From Bradyrhizobium sp. CCBAU 53421 (GTDB lineage: Bacteria; Pseudomonadota; Alphaproteobacteria; Rhizobiales; Xanthobacteraceae), in the NCBI RefSeq assembly GCF_015291625.1, contig NZ_CP030047.1, positions 8,488,501 through 8,552,500 of the forward strand: 64,000 nt of DNA, in the 5' to 3' direction. The position numbers and the translations under genes are program-made. Under the pieces are notes generated by a model. It saw only the letters and a program-made list of their open reading frames with translations, searched no databases and had not been told where the DNA came from. Below are positions 52,281-60,979 of the stretch, piece after piece; the stretch's first letter is position 1, and every line of letters begins with the position of its first letter.

Positions 52281-53836
52281 CTTTCAATTACCCACATTTG
52301 ACGTCGGATTTGGGCGAGGCGCCGCGGGCGAAAGCTTGAATCGGTAGAATCTGTTGTGATTCGTTGTTGAGCACCTGATTCGGAAGCGCGGGGTGCTCGA
52401 TGGGCTTGGTGAAGGAACGCGCGGGGGCGCGTGCTCAGCGATTGACGACCGGTATCGAGACGTGGGTTGATCGGGAAGTTGCGGGATGCGAGTTTAAGGA
52501 TGAGCGGCTTGGTCGCCGGTTCTGCAAATTGCTCGCACAAATCGGGAGCGACATGGGTCAAAGCATCCCGCTGGTTTGTCAGGATTGGGCCAACACGAAG
52601 GCCGCCTATCGCTTCTTCTCCAACGAACGGGTCGACGAGGCGGATATTCTTTGCGGTCATTTCGAGGCGACGCGCGGGCGCGTAGCGGCGACGGAGGGAC
52701 CGATCCTCGTCCTCCATGACACGACGGAATTCAGCTTCAAGCGCGAGAAGCCGGATCTGATCGGCTTTACGGGCAAGACGGCAGGACGCACGCAGTGCGG
52801 CATCCTGATGCATTCGAGTCTCGCCGTGACGACCGAGGGGCTTCCGCTCGGACTGTCGGCAATCAAGTTCTGGACCCGCAAGAAGTTCAAGGGGACGACG
52901 GCGCTGAAGCGAAAGATCAATCCGACACGGGTGCCGATCGAGCAGAAGGAGAGCATCCGCTGGCTCGAGAATTTACGGCAATCGACCGACCTTCTCGCTG
53001 CCCCTGGACGATGCGTTCATATTGGTGATCGCGAGAGCGACATCTATGAGCTGTTTTGCCTCGCCGAGGAGGCTGGAACGCATTTTTTGGTGCGAACCTG
53101 TGTTGATCGGCTTGCCGGGGACGGCAATCATACAATTGCCGACGAAATGGACGAGGTTACGATCAAGGGTCTACATCGGATCAAGGTCAAGGACGACAAA
53201 GGCGATCCCGACGACGCCGTTCTTGAGATCAGGTACCGCAAGATACGAGTCCTGCCGCCGATTGGCAAACAGACGAAATATCCCGCACTCACTCTGACCG
53301 TGATCCATGCTCAAGAGCGGGGAAGGCCGAAACGGCGAAAGAAAATCGAGTGGAAGCTCCTCACCGATCTCCCGGTCCAATCGCGCAAGGACGCCATCAA
53401 TAAGATCGAATGGTACGCCTTGAGGTGGAAGATCGAAGTCTTCCATAAGATCCTCAAATCGGGCTGCAAAGCAGAGGACTCAAAATTGCGAACGGCTGAG
53501 CGTCTGGTCAATCTGATCGCGGTCTTCTGCATTGTGAGTTGGCGCGTCTTCTGGATGACGATGCTCAATCGCTCCTCGCCGAATGCCGTACCGCAAATGG
53601 CTCTGACAGATCCCGAAATCAGGGTTCTTGATCATTTGGTGAAAGACAGGCGTGGTGATTGCTCTCGACGAAGCACGCTCTCGCACTATGTCGTCAAGAT
53701 CGCGCGGCTCGGAGGATACTTGGCCCGAGCCAACGATCCGCCTCCAGGAAACACCGTGATCTGGCGCGGACTATCGCGGCTGAACGACATCGAACTTGGA
53801 GCCGCAATCGAGGCAACAATTATGGGTAATTGAAAG
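52281..53836 (+). mobile_element. Intact IS4-family insertion sequence (1,556 bp)
   Basis: Terminal inverted repeats CTTTCAATTACCCA (14 perfect bases, 18 of 20 overall) at 52281-52300 and 53817-53836; 9-bp target duplication TTCCGCGAA on both sides; one transposase gene spanning nearly the whole element. It lies in the opposite orientation to the module B operon and has inserted seven codons before the original end of the type 1 crotonase gene. Confidence 0.95.
52400..53833 (+). CDS. IS4-family (Tn5/IS50-like) transposase
   Basis: 477 residues. N-terminal DNA-binding segment (GCEFKDERLGRRFCKLLAQI, then NTKAAYRFFSNERVDEADIL) as in Tn5 transposase. DDE residues: LHDTTEFSF, IGDRESDIYE, and the exact YREK signature YALRWKIEVFHKILK (Y-2-R-3-E-6-K). 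It appears complete and the stop falls inside the right terminal repeat. It performs cut-and-paste transposition by hairpin intermediates in this family. No programmed frameshift is seen. Confidence 0.95.
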   Translation: MGLVKERAGARAQRLTTGIETWVDREVAGCEFKDERLGRRFCKLLAQIGSDMGQSIPLVCQDWANTKAAYRFFSNERVDEADILCGHFEATRGRVAATEGPILVLHDTTEFSFKREKPDLIGFTGKTAGRTQCGILMHSSLAVTTEGLPLGLSAIKFWTRKKFKGTTALKRKINPTRVPIEQKESIRWLENLRQSTDLLAAPGRCVHIGDRESDIYELFCLAEEAGTHFLVRTCVDRLAGDGNHTIADEMDEVTIKGLHRIKVKDDKGDPDDAVLEIRYRKIRVLPPIGKQTKYPALTLTVIHAQERGRPKRRKKIEWKLLTDLPVQSRKDAINKIEWYALRWKIEVFHKILKSGCKAEDSKLRTAERLVNLIAVFCIVSWRVFWMTMLNRSSPNAVPQMALTDPEIRVLDHLVKDRRGDCSRRSTLSHYVVKIARLGGYLARANDPPPGNTVIWRGLSRLNDIELGAAIEATIMGN

Positions 53837-54613
53837 TTCCGCGAAGCGCTTACGTTTCTCTCGAAAGGCAGCGACGGCTTCCTTGCGATCGGGACTCTTG
53901 AAGGTCAGCGCCTCAAGCGCCATCGCGGTATCCAGATTGAGATGCACCTGCTCCTTGATCAGCTTGTTGACGCTATATTTTGTCCAGACGATCGCGTTGC
54001 GGGGACCACTCGCGAGCAGCTCGGCGTAGCCGATCGCATGATCAAGAACAGTACCTTCCGGCACGACCTTGTTGATCATCCCTGCAGCCGCCGCGTCTTC
54101 CGCCGAAATGAAGTCACCGGTCATCAGGAAGTGTTTGGCCCGCGCCGGACCAAGAAGAAGCGGCCAAATTACAGCGCCCCCATCTCCGGCGACGACGCCG
54201 GCCGTAACATGCGTATCGGCGAAACGGGCGCTGGGCTGGGCAAAGATAACGTCGCAAAAAAGGGCAAGCGTGGCACCCAACCCGACCGCCACGCCGTTCA
54301 CGGCAGCGATGACGGGGGACTCTACTTCGAGGATGTTCCTGATGAGATGTCGCCCCGAGCGCGTGGGCGATATCGGATGCCCGCCGGTATCAAGCGCGTT
54401 CTGATCGCCCCCTGAGCAGAAGCCCCGACCAGCGCCGGTGAGCACAATGGCCTTCACCGCGGGGTCGTTATCGAGGTCTACGAACACCTCCTCCAATGCG
54501 GTATGCATAGGCCAATTGATGGCATTGAGGATTTCAGGCCGGTTCATGGTTATGACGGCCACACCGCTCGGACGTATCTCTACGAGCAAGCCTTCATATT
54601 TTTTGTCTTTCAT
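53771..54613 (-). CDS. Crotonase family, type 1, module B (3' end replaced by IS)
   Basis: 280 residues from MKDKKYEGLLVEIRPSGVAV (ATG 54613, GGAG upstream; a frame to 54760 is longer). Nearly the whole enzyme is intact: FCSGGDQ, NGVAVGLGATLALFCDVIFA, FADTHVTAGVVAGDGGAVIW. The classical catalytic Glu positions are His (DTH and AKH), as in the module A partner. The last seven native residues are replaced by 21 residues read from the element (LSITHNCCLDCGSKFDVVQP R), so it may still be active. Confidence 0.88.
   Translation of the reverse strand: MKDKKYEGLLVEIRPSGVAVITMNRPEILNAINWPMHTALEEVFVDLDNDPAVKAIVLTGAGRGFCSGGDQNALDTGGHPISPTRSGRHLIRNILEVESPVIAAVNGVAVGLGATLALFCDVIFAQPSARFADTHVTAGVVAGDGGAVIWPLLLGPARAKHFLMTGDFISAEDAAAAGMINKVVPEGTVLDHAIGYAELLASGPRNAIVWTKYSVNKLIKEQVHLNLDTAMALEALTFKSPDRKEAVAAFREKRKRFAELSITHNCCLDCGSKFDVVQPR
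53837..53845. repeat. Target-site duplication, right
   Basis: TTCCGCGAA, directly after the right terminal repeat, identical to 52272-52280. Confidence 0.92.
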
Positions 54614-54641
54614 CTTCAGTCTCCAGTTCTTCAAATAGGCG

Positions 54642-55844
54642 TCAGGCCGAAGCAGCAGGATTACGGACTGCGCCATCGACGGTCCCGGCGGCCGCCTTGG
54701 CGTTCTCGAAGGCCTCGCGCTCGGCATAATGGGCGGGGCGGGCGGCGCGGATGTCTGCAAGGATCGCGTTGGACGTGCGTACGACCGACCGGAGGTTTTT
54801 GAACCTCGGGATGACGTACTTGCCGAACAGTTCGATCGACTTCATCAGTTCCTTGTGCGGCATGCCATCGATGCGCAGCGCGAGCGCGTCGATGCCCATG
54901 TCGACGAACCGCTGGACTTGCTTGGTGCAGGTCTCGACGTCGCCGACGATGAAGCTGCCCGACTCGTCGAACAAATAGCGCTCGTTCTTGAAGTCGATGT
55001 TCTTGATCTTACCGAGCGATCCGTAGTCGGCGGACAGCTTCGACAGCCGCTCATAAGCGTCGATGGACAAGGCGACGCTATGGGCCAGCGTGGCCGCCCA
55101 CCGCTCTGCCTCCTCATTTGTATCGGCGCAATGCATTCCGCCGGATATCACTGCCACCTTCTGCGCCTGCACGGGGTATACGTGCTCAGCGCTCGCCAAC
55201 TCCTTGTCATAGAGCTCGGCCGACCTCTGCACCGAGGCGAATCCGCTATAGCCGCCGCCCATCATGGCGCCGATGCCCATGTGCGCCGCGGCGGTGATCG
55301 ATTGCGGGCTCGAGGTCGCCATCATGATCGGCGGATAGGGCAGCGTCACGTGCTTGGGCGTCAGGCTTCGCGGCGGAATCTTGTAATGCTCGCCGACGAA
55401 GGAGAAGATGTCGTTCGATAAGGCCCGGCGGATGACCTCAATGCCCTCCATCTGCTGCGCCTTGGTCTCCTCGGGGTCGACCTCGAAGGCGCGCAGCGCG
55501 AGGGTGGTGTTGCCGCGGCCGACGGCAAGCCCGACGCGGCCGTTCGACAGGATATCCTCGGTCGCCAGCCGCTCCGCGACGCGCAGCGCGTGGTTGATCT
55601 TCTTGGGAAGCGGCGTGATCAGGTGGATGAACTGGATCCGACTGGTTAGCGCCATCATGTACGGGTAGATCACCTCGGGAGCGGAGGTCGAGGCCGTGCC
55701 GATCGCGAAATGCTGTTCGGAGCACCCGAACGCATCGAATCCGACTTTCTCCGCCAGAATCACTTCGTCGATGAGCTCGCGATAGCGGTGCGCGTGGGTG
55801 TGTCCCGGCTGGGTCTCCCCTTCGCTGAAGAAGATGAACCGCAT
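54642..55844 (-). CDS. LLM-class flavin-dependent monooxygenase, module B
   Basis: 400 residues: FIFFSEGETQPGHTHAHRYR, LIDEVILAEKVGFDAFGCSE, NGRVGLAVGRGNTTLALRAF, PPIMMATSSPQSITAAAH. TIM-barrel luciferase fold. The counterpart of 29637-30767, with a longer Ala-rich C-terminus. It is the first gene of module B and lies 28 bases before the type 1 crotonase. Pairs with the flavin reductase at 48037. Confidence 0.92.
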   Translation of the reverse strand: MRFIFFSEGETQPGHTHAHRYRELIDEVILAEKVGFDAFGCSEQHFAIGTASTSAPEVIYPYMMALTSRIQFIHLITPLPKKINHALRVAERLATEDILSNGRVGLAVGRGNTTLALRAFEVDPEETKAQQMEGIEVIRRALSNDIFSFVGEHYKIPPRSLTPKHVTLPYPPIMMATSSPQSITAAAHMGIGAMMGGGYSGFASVQRSAELYDKELASAEHVYPVQAQKVAVISGGMHCADTNEEAERWAATLAHSVALSIDAYERLSKLSADYGSLGKIKNIDFKNERYLFDESGSFIVGDVETCTKQVQRFVDMGIDALALRIDGMPHKELMKSIELFGKYVIPRFKNLRSVVRTSNAILADIRAARPAHYAEREAFENAKAAAGTVDGAVRNPAASA

Positions 55845-56136
55845 GCGTTGTGCCTCCTTCGCACCTCAATGTTAATCTCCACTAACTTTAAGACCGACAG
55901 TCGCGTCCTGTCAACAACCTTCCGGCGCCGACCATCTAGAACCGTTCTTTGCGATATTGGCTTTATTACTGATATATCGTCTAATAAGCGCGCGATGGGA
56001 AATATTCAGAGCCCCTCGCCGAGCATCTGACGGCGGTCAAAAAAGTGAATCTATATTTACCTGAGGATGAAATGAGACGTTCACACGATCCGTTCATTGA
56101 GTTGGAACAGATGATGCCGGCGCGCGGGGAGACACG

Positions 56137-56772
56137 GTGCTTCGCGCCCGGCACGTGGTACGGTGCGCCTCAATGAATATTCAGCCATTACCGATCAAGC
56201 GGGCATACAGCAGCGGGCGGCGCGAGCAGTTGATCGCAGTCGCTGCAGAGCTCTTCCTGCAGCACTCATACGACGCGGTCACAGTTGAAATGATCGCTGC
56301 GCGCGCCGGCATCACTGGTCCTGGATTGTATCGCCACTTCCAGAACAAGCAGGCAGTCCTGATCGCGGTTCTGGAGGAACCGACGCAGATCGTGCACGAG
56401 GTTGCGAAAAGGATCGCGGAGACGACGAAAGACCCAAAGGCCGCCATGATAGCGATGGTCGAGTCGCACATCCGGTTGATCCTTAAAGGACCACCAAGCA
56501 CGCTGATCTTCACCAAGAACGAGCACGCTCTTCCTGAGCACGACCACAGACGGATCCGGCGCGAGATGGCGTTGTACGCCGAAGAGTGGATTTCCGTGAT
56601 GATCCCGCTGCGGCCCGACCTGTCCGAACCCGAGGCACGACTGCTGACCCAGGCCGTGTTCTCCATGCTCAACACGGCTGCGACGCTTAGGAAGGGCCTC
56701 GACGAGGAGTCGATCTTCTCCACTATGCGGCAGGCCGCGCTGCACGCGCTGCTCGGCCGTGGCGACCTCTGA
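56137..56772 (+). CDS. TetR family regulator
   Basis: 211 residues from GTG 56137 with GGGGAG five bases upstream; ATG 56173 (MNIQPLPIKRAYSS) is an alternative. HTH at about 27-75 (GRREQLIAVAAELFLQHSYD, AVTVEMIAARAGITGPGLYR, HFQNKQAVLIAVLE). Divergent from the LLM gene, so a likely repressor of module B. The 290 bases between contain AT-rich stretches, but no clear palindrome was found. Confidence 0.9.
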   Translation: MLRARHVVRCASMNIQPLPIKRAYSSGRREQLIAVAAELFLQHSYDAVTVEMIAARAGITGPGLYRHFQNKQAVLIAVLEEPTQIVHEVAKRIAETTKDPKAAMIAMVESHIRLILKGPPSTLIFTKNEHALPEHDHRRIRREMALYAEEWISVMIPLRPDLSEPEARLLTQAVFSMLNTAATLRKGLDEESIFSTMRQAALHALLGRGDL

Positions 56773-57063
56773 TCTACACCTGTCCTGCCGGCGCAAACCC
56801 TACCGATCAGACGGTCCTCGCGGCCGCAGAATCCCACGCATTAGCCATGGCTGCACATGAGAGATCGGACTGTGAGGCGCGTCCCGCACAGGCCAGGCTT
56901 TGCCTAATTTCCTTCGGCGCTAGCTACGGAGGCGTGTGGTGCTTGATGTTAGCAGGCTTTCCCTTAGGTCCGGAGGGCCAGGCATCCTCAAGCGCAGCAC
57001 CGCGACGACGCTGCGGTGAGTCGCCTACAAGGCTTCTGCGCATACCGGTCTAGGGGAAAGCAT
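56773..57063. other. Intergenic stretch between the TetR gene and luxR
   Basis: No supportable gene or repeat. It must hold the luxR promoter; I cannot place it. Confidence 0.4.
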
Positions 57064-57792
57064 ATGCATCGGGTCTTCCAACAATTCATTGATGCAATAG
57101 TCAGTGCTGAAGATGCCGAAGGCTTCTCCAACGCGCTGGCGGAAACAGCATCGGCTTTGGACCTATCGTGTTTCGCTTATCTCGCTCTCCAGAGCGAACA
57201 AGACAGGAAGCCCCGACTCATCTCAACATATCCAACGCGATGGACGACCCATTATCTAGATAAGAAATACCAAGTCATTGATCCCGTCATTCGAGAAGCC
57301 CTTCGGAGCCCGGAGCCCTTTCGATGGGGAATCGATTTTCGATCACAAACCAGTTCAAAAGAGCAGCGGCGACTATTCGATGAAGCCGCCCAATGCGGAA
57401 TCCGGTTCGGCTTCACGGTGCCGATTCACGATGGGCATGGGCCAATCTCCGCATTAACTTTCGCTACTGACGAGAGCCGGCCACAATTCGAGAAATGCAT
57501 TGCTTCGTACACGCGTGTCCTTCAACTCATGGCGATGTATTTTCATGCTCACGTTCGTCGCAAGCTCGAAAACGAACGTGGTCTCGACGGAATTCGGCTA
57601 TCGCGCCGCGAAGTACAATGTTTGGAGTGGGCGGCTCGAGGAAAGAGCTCTTGGGAAATCGGCTGCATTCTCGGTATTTCGCGCAACACAGTTGCATATT
57701 ACTTAGAGAATGCGAAGGAAAAGCTCGGCGTTCGCACAATCGCGCAGGCCGTAACACACTTGGCGGCTGCAAATAGAAAAAAGCAAAATTAG
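57064..57792 (+). CDS. LuxR-type quorum-sensing regulator
   Basis: 242 residues. Autoinducer-binding domain with the canonical W60, Y64, D73, P74 and W88, and a C-terminal LuxR HTH (about 180-235; RLSRREVQCLEWAARGKSSW, EIGCILGISRNTVAYYLENA). GGGGAAAG precedes ATG 57064; the longer frame from 57016 is unlikely. Cytoplasmic receptor for an acyl- or aryl-homoserine lactone. Together with luxI downstream it probably controls the conjugation genes beginning at 59521. Confidence 0.94.
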   Translation: MHRVFQQFIDAIVSAEDAEGFSNALAETASALDLSCFAYLALQSEQDRKPRLISTYPTRWTTHYLDKKYQVIDPVIREALRSPEPFRWGIDFRSQTSSKEQRRLFDEAAQCGIRFGFTVPIHDGHGPISALTFATDESRPQFEKCIASYTRVLQLMAMYFHAHVRRKLENERGLDGIRLSRREVQCLEWAARGKSSWEIGCILGISRNTVAYYLENAKEKLGVRTIAQAVTHLAAANRKKQN

Positions 57793-57876
57793 GGTGCCCT
57801 CCCCCTACAACTACAGGTGATGATTTGAGGCGATAATCGCGCTTCAACGAAGGCTATCAACACTTCTGGAGGGATT

Positions 57877-58509
57877 ATGATCCAGTTGATCACACCACCT
57901 TCGTACGGAGAGCTTTCCGACACTCTCGTTGAGATGCATCGGTTGCGGCATCGTGTCTTCAAACTGCGCATGGCATGGGAAGTCGAGACCAGCGGCGACA
58001 TGGAGATCGACGAATTCGACGCGCTGCATCCTGACTATCTAATCCAGGTAGGTGAAAACGGCCAAGTGCAAGGTTCCGTACGTCTGCTCCCCACGCTTGG
58101 CCCGACCATGCTTCGCGACACCTTTCCCGCGCTTCTCGAAGATCAACCCGCGCCGTCAACTCCGCTAGTATGGGAAAGCAGCAGGTTCGCTATCGACATT
58201 GCAGCCGACGCCCCCAAAGGAAATCACGGCATAACTCGCGCGGCATACGAGCTGTTTGCCGGAATGGTCGAGTTCGGGCTCTCACGACAACTCACTGATA
58301 TCGTTACTGTCACAGATCTCCGAATGGAGCGAATCCTTCGACGGGTCGGTTGGCCGCTGCGACGCATTGGCAATCCGACCACAATCGGCAAAACCGTGGC
58401 CTTGGCGGGTTACCTTGCGATTTCGAGCGAAGTTCTCCGGAATCTTCGCAAGGCTGGGGGTCTTTCGACACCGACTCTCTGGACGCCAGTAATCTTTGCT
58501 GCCGCCTAG
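57877..58509 (+). CDS. Acyl-homoserine-lactone synthase (LuxI type)
   Basis: 210 residues with every invariant LuxI residue in place: R24, F28, W34, D45, D48, R69, E100 and R103. It condenses S-adenosylmethionine with an acyl-ACP or acyl-CoA to make a homoserine lactone. The chain is not predictable; some bradyrhizobial relatives make isovaleryl or cinnamoyl forms. GGAGGG lies before ATG 57877. It is 84 bases after luxR, and may be autoinduced, although no convincing lux box is seen. Confidence 0.94.
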   Translation: MIQLITPPSYGELSDTLVEMHRLRHRVFKLRMAWEVETSGDMEIDEFDALHPDYLIQVGENGQVQGSVRLLPTLGPTMLRDTFPALLEDQPAPSTPLVWESSRFAIDIAADAPKGNHGITRAAYELFAGMVEFGLSRQLTDIVTVTDLRMERILRRVGWPLRRIGNPTTIGKTVALAGYLAISSEVLRNLRKAGGLSTPTLWTPVIFAAA

Positions 58510-58594
58510 AACGATCCCTGCCAATGAACGAGATTAGAGGTCCTCGCCTGGATCGGGGGCTTCCTGTCTTGTGGTTTGTTACCGAGCTTCGAAA

Positions 58595-59554
58595 ATGACA
58601 GAACCCGGGATCCGACACAATCGGCGGAACGCAGCGAACTCGATTGACCTGCAACAGCTTCGATTCGCCGTTGCAGCCAGCGACTACGGGAGCTTTCGAC
58701 GAGCCGCTGATGTCCTTTCGATCAAGCACACTGTCCTGAGCCGATCCATCGGTCAGCTTGAATATCTGGTTGGGACTTCACTATTCGAGCGCTCCAGCGG
58801 AGGAATCAAGCCCACTATCGCTGGGCAAGCGGTTTTGCGAATTGCGCGGCTGATCCTGGAACAGGTCGACATACTCGTTGAAACCGGGAGGTCTGGTGGC
58901 CGCGGCGATACTGGCCATCTCGTTATTGGCTTTTACACGTCCGTGTCTACCGGCAATTTGCGGGCGACGATAGGTGAATTTAAGAAGCGGCTCCCGCAGA
59001 TCGAATTGGCAACGATGGAACGCTCTCGCTTTCATCTGATGACCGCGCTGCGTAACGGGACCGTCGACGTCGTCGTTAGCCCTGGACGTCTGGCTTCAAT
59101 GGACGTCAAATCACTACTGCTGTGGAGCGAGCGCATCTTGATCTCGTTGCCTCAGGATCACTGCCTAGCGGCGCGCGAGACCATCTATTGGGTAGATTTG
59201 CGTAACGAAAAGATACTTCTAAGCAAGATTGATCCGGGACGAGAGCTCGAGGATCTCCTGATTTCGAAGCTCGGCTCACCTGACGACCGGCCCGCAGTAG
59301 AGCGCCACGACGTAAGCCGCGGCATTATCAAAAATCTGACGAGTATGGGCATGGGGCTCAGTCTGGTGATGGAATCGGATATCGGCGCAAGTTTCGCTGG
59401 TCTTGTGTACCGGGAATTGCACGACGGGACAGGACCTAGCCGGGTAGACTTCTTTGCGCATTGGCGCGACGACAATGAAAATCCGGCTCTAAACCGTTTC
59501 CTCAATCTGTTGGCAGAGCGCTATCCCTCGCTTCCGCCGGCTCTCGAGGGGTGA
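58595..59554 (+). CDS. LysR family regulator
   Basis: 319 residues. HTH at about 18-75 (LQQLRFAVAASDYGSFRRAA, DVLSIKHTVLSRSIGQLEYL) and substrate-binding domain (about 100-300; LVIGFYTSVSTGNLRATIGE). The start at 58595 (MTEPGIRHNRR) is preferred; the frame from 58571 is longer. A LysR gene at the edge of the trbI end recurs in rhizobial conjugative elements. Its 3' end overlaps the convergent DUF2274 gene by 34 bases. Confidence 0.9.
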   Translation: MTEPGIRHNRRNAANSIDLQQLRFAVAASDYGSFRRAADVLSIKHTVLSRSIGQLEYLVGTSLFERSSGGIKPTIAGQAVLRIARLILEQVDILVETGRSGGRGDTGHLVIGFYTSVSTGNLRATIGEFKKRLPQIELATMERSRFHLMTALRNGTVDVVVSPGRLASMDVKSLLLWSERILISLPQDHCLAARETIYWVDLRNEKILLSKIDPGRELEDLLISKLGSPDDRPAVERHDVSRGIIKNLTSMGMGLSLVMESDIGASFAGLVYRELHDGTGPSRVDFFAHWRDDNENPALNRFLNLLAERYPSLPPALEG

Positions 59555-59766
59555 CCGGCTCGTCTCGCCTTTGCAAATCCGCGGTCCGTGGCCATAAAGC
59601 GCGCTAGCATCGGTGCGATCAATTTCGCCGGATCGATGCGCTGCCCACTTTCGCTTGCCAAGGCCTCTGCATAGGCGACGAGATCCCGATGCACTGATGC
59701 CGGAAGTTCGGCGGCGATCTTGACCGGCCTGTCGTCCGGCAGTGCTGCTATTTTGAGCTTGGGCAT
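59521..59766 (-). CDS. DUF2274 protein of the trb cluster
   Basis: 81 residues: MPKLKIAALPDDRPVKIAAE, LPASVHRDLVAYAEALASES, KLIAPMLARFMATDRGF. The typical small gene found after trbI in alpha- and betaproteobacterial conjugative elements. ATG 59766 lies just 4 bases from the trbI stop. It looks like a ribbon-helix-helix or helical regulator; function not established. Confidence 0.88.
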   Translation of the reverse strand: MPKLKIAALPDDRPVKIAAELPASVHRDLVAYAEALASESGQRIDPAKLIAPMLARFMATDRGFAKARRAGHPSRAGGSEG

Positions 59767-59770
59767 GCCG

Positions 59771-60979
59771 TTACCCTCCGTATGGCACAAGTATGAGGTC
59801 GCGATTGACGAGAACGCGAACTGGAAAGCCAGGTCGCACGGTTAGAGTGGGTTGGATGTTGAGACTGCGCCGAACCACCTGTTGTCCGGTTTGATTCAGC
59901 GAGTCGGAGGCGCCATGCCGCAATGCCTGGATGATGGCGCTGTCGTTGCTATTGGTGTCCGAGCCAGCCCCCAGTTCGGTCCCGATCGCCAGAAACGTCG
60001 ATAGTGCCGCAGCCTTGAAGAGTTCGCCCCAGTGGTTGTCGACCTGGTCTTCGAGACCTGCATATCCCGCGGTGTCAGCGCCAGGCTGCCGCTCGAGAAC
60101 GATTGAACGTCCATTCGGCATGATCAGCCGGGTCCAAACGAGCAGGACACGGGACTGGCCGAAAGTGACCTGGCTATCGTAGATACCGATCAGGCGCGTA
60201 CCCTGAGGCACAAGCAGAAAGCGGCCGGTCGGTGTGTCGAAAACATTCTCGGTGACCTGCGCGGTAATTTGGCCTGGCAGGTCCGATCGGATCCCGGTGA
60301 TCAGTGCTCCCGGAATCACCGTCCCGGCCTGAACGATGTATGGTGAAGCGGGTCTGGTGACACGGTCAGGGCTTACCGTGCGACGGTCCACGGAGGCGTT
60401 GACGAAGGCAAGCTTGCGGTCCTGGCCATTCTGCGCAGAGCCATCGTCGCCAGAGTTCGTTGCGTTCGGTAGCACAACGCGGTCGCTTCCAACCGCGGCA
60501 GCAGTGGGCGGACGCGCTCCTCCATTGGTCGGAGCGAACAAATGGCTGATGCGGGCTGCCTCGGTCTCTTGGTCTCGGCGCTGCTGTTCCGGATCACCGC
60601 CGATCGTCGGCGACTGGCCTTGGGCGGCAAGGATCGGTCGACCGAGGTCCCCAGGGAGTGGCGGACCGAGTTGTGGGATTGGCTGCCGCGAAACGCCAGC
60701 GTAATCCTTCGGCAGCGTCGTAATGCCGTCAGCAATATTGTGATGATCGGTACTGTAAAGCTCGTCGGCCGCCGAGTTTCGGGGACGATTGCTCTGCAGC
60801 GACCACAACACAGCTCCGCCGATGACGAGCAATGCAACGGCGCTCCCGCCGGCCAGGACTCTCCGGGACAATCGTGTCACACGCGGACTCTCTGCTCTCA
60901 AGCGGAAGCTTTCGGACTGCTCCCCTTGTGTCTCCGGCGGAATTATTTCTTCGTGATCGCTTCCATTCGGAGTGTTCAT
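59771..60979 (-). CDS. trbI: Conjugal transfer protein TrbI (VirB10-like)
   Basis: 402 residues: cytoplasmic start, one membrane helix (VLAGGSAVALLVIGGAVLW, about 41-59), a Pro/Gln-rich linker and the VirB10 beta-barrel (AGTVIPGALITGIRSDLPGQ, VPQGTRLIGIYDSQVTFGQS, DNHWGELFKAAALSTFLAIG). It links inner and outer membrane parts of the type IV secretion system. ATGA overlap with trbG. Confidence 0.95.
   Translation of the reverse strand: MNTPNGSDHEEIIPPETQGEQSESFRLRAESPRVTRLSRRVLAGGSAVALLVIGGAVLWSLQSNRPRNSAADELYSTDHHNIADGITTLPKDYAGVSRQPIPQLGPPLPGDLGRPILAAQGQSPTIGGDPEQQRRDQETEAARISHLFAPTNGGARPPTAAAVGSDRVVLPNATNSGDDGSAQNGQDRKLAFVNASVDRRTVSPDRVTRPASPYIVQAGTVIPGALITGIRSDLPGQITAQVTENVFDTPTGRFLLVPQGTRLIGIYDSQVTFGQSRVLLVWTRLIMPNGRSIVLERQPGADTAGYAGLEDQVDNHWGELFKAAALSTFLAIGTELGAGSDTNSNDSAIIQALRHGASDSLNQTGQQVVRRSLNIQPTLTVRPGFPVRVLVNRDLILVPYGG

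Noticed and set aside
57804..57817. Possible lux box CCTACAACTACAGG before luxI
   Set aside because: Only the outer three positions on each side are complementary; too weak for a LuxR site.
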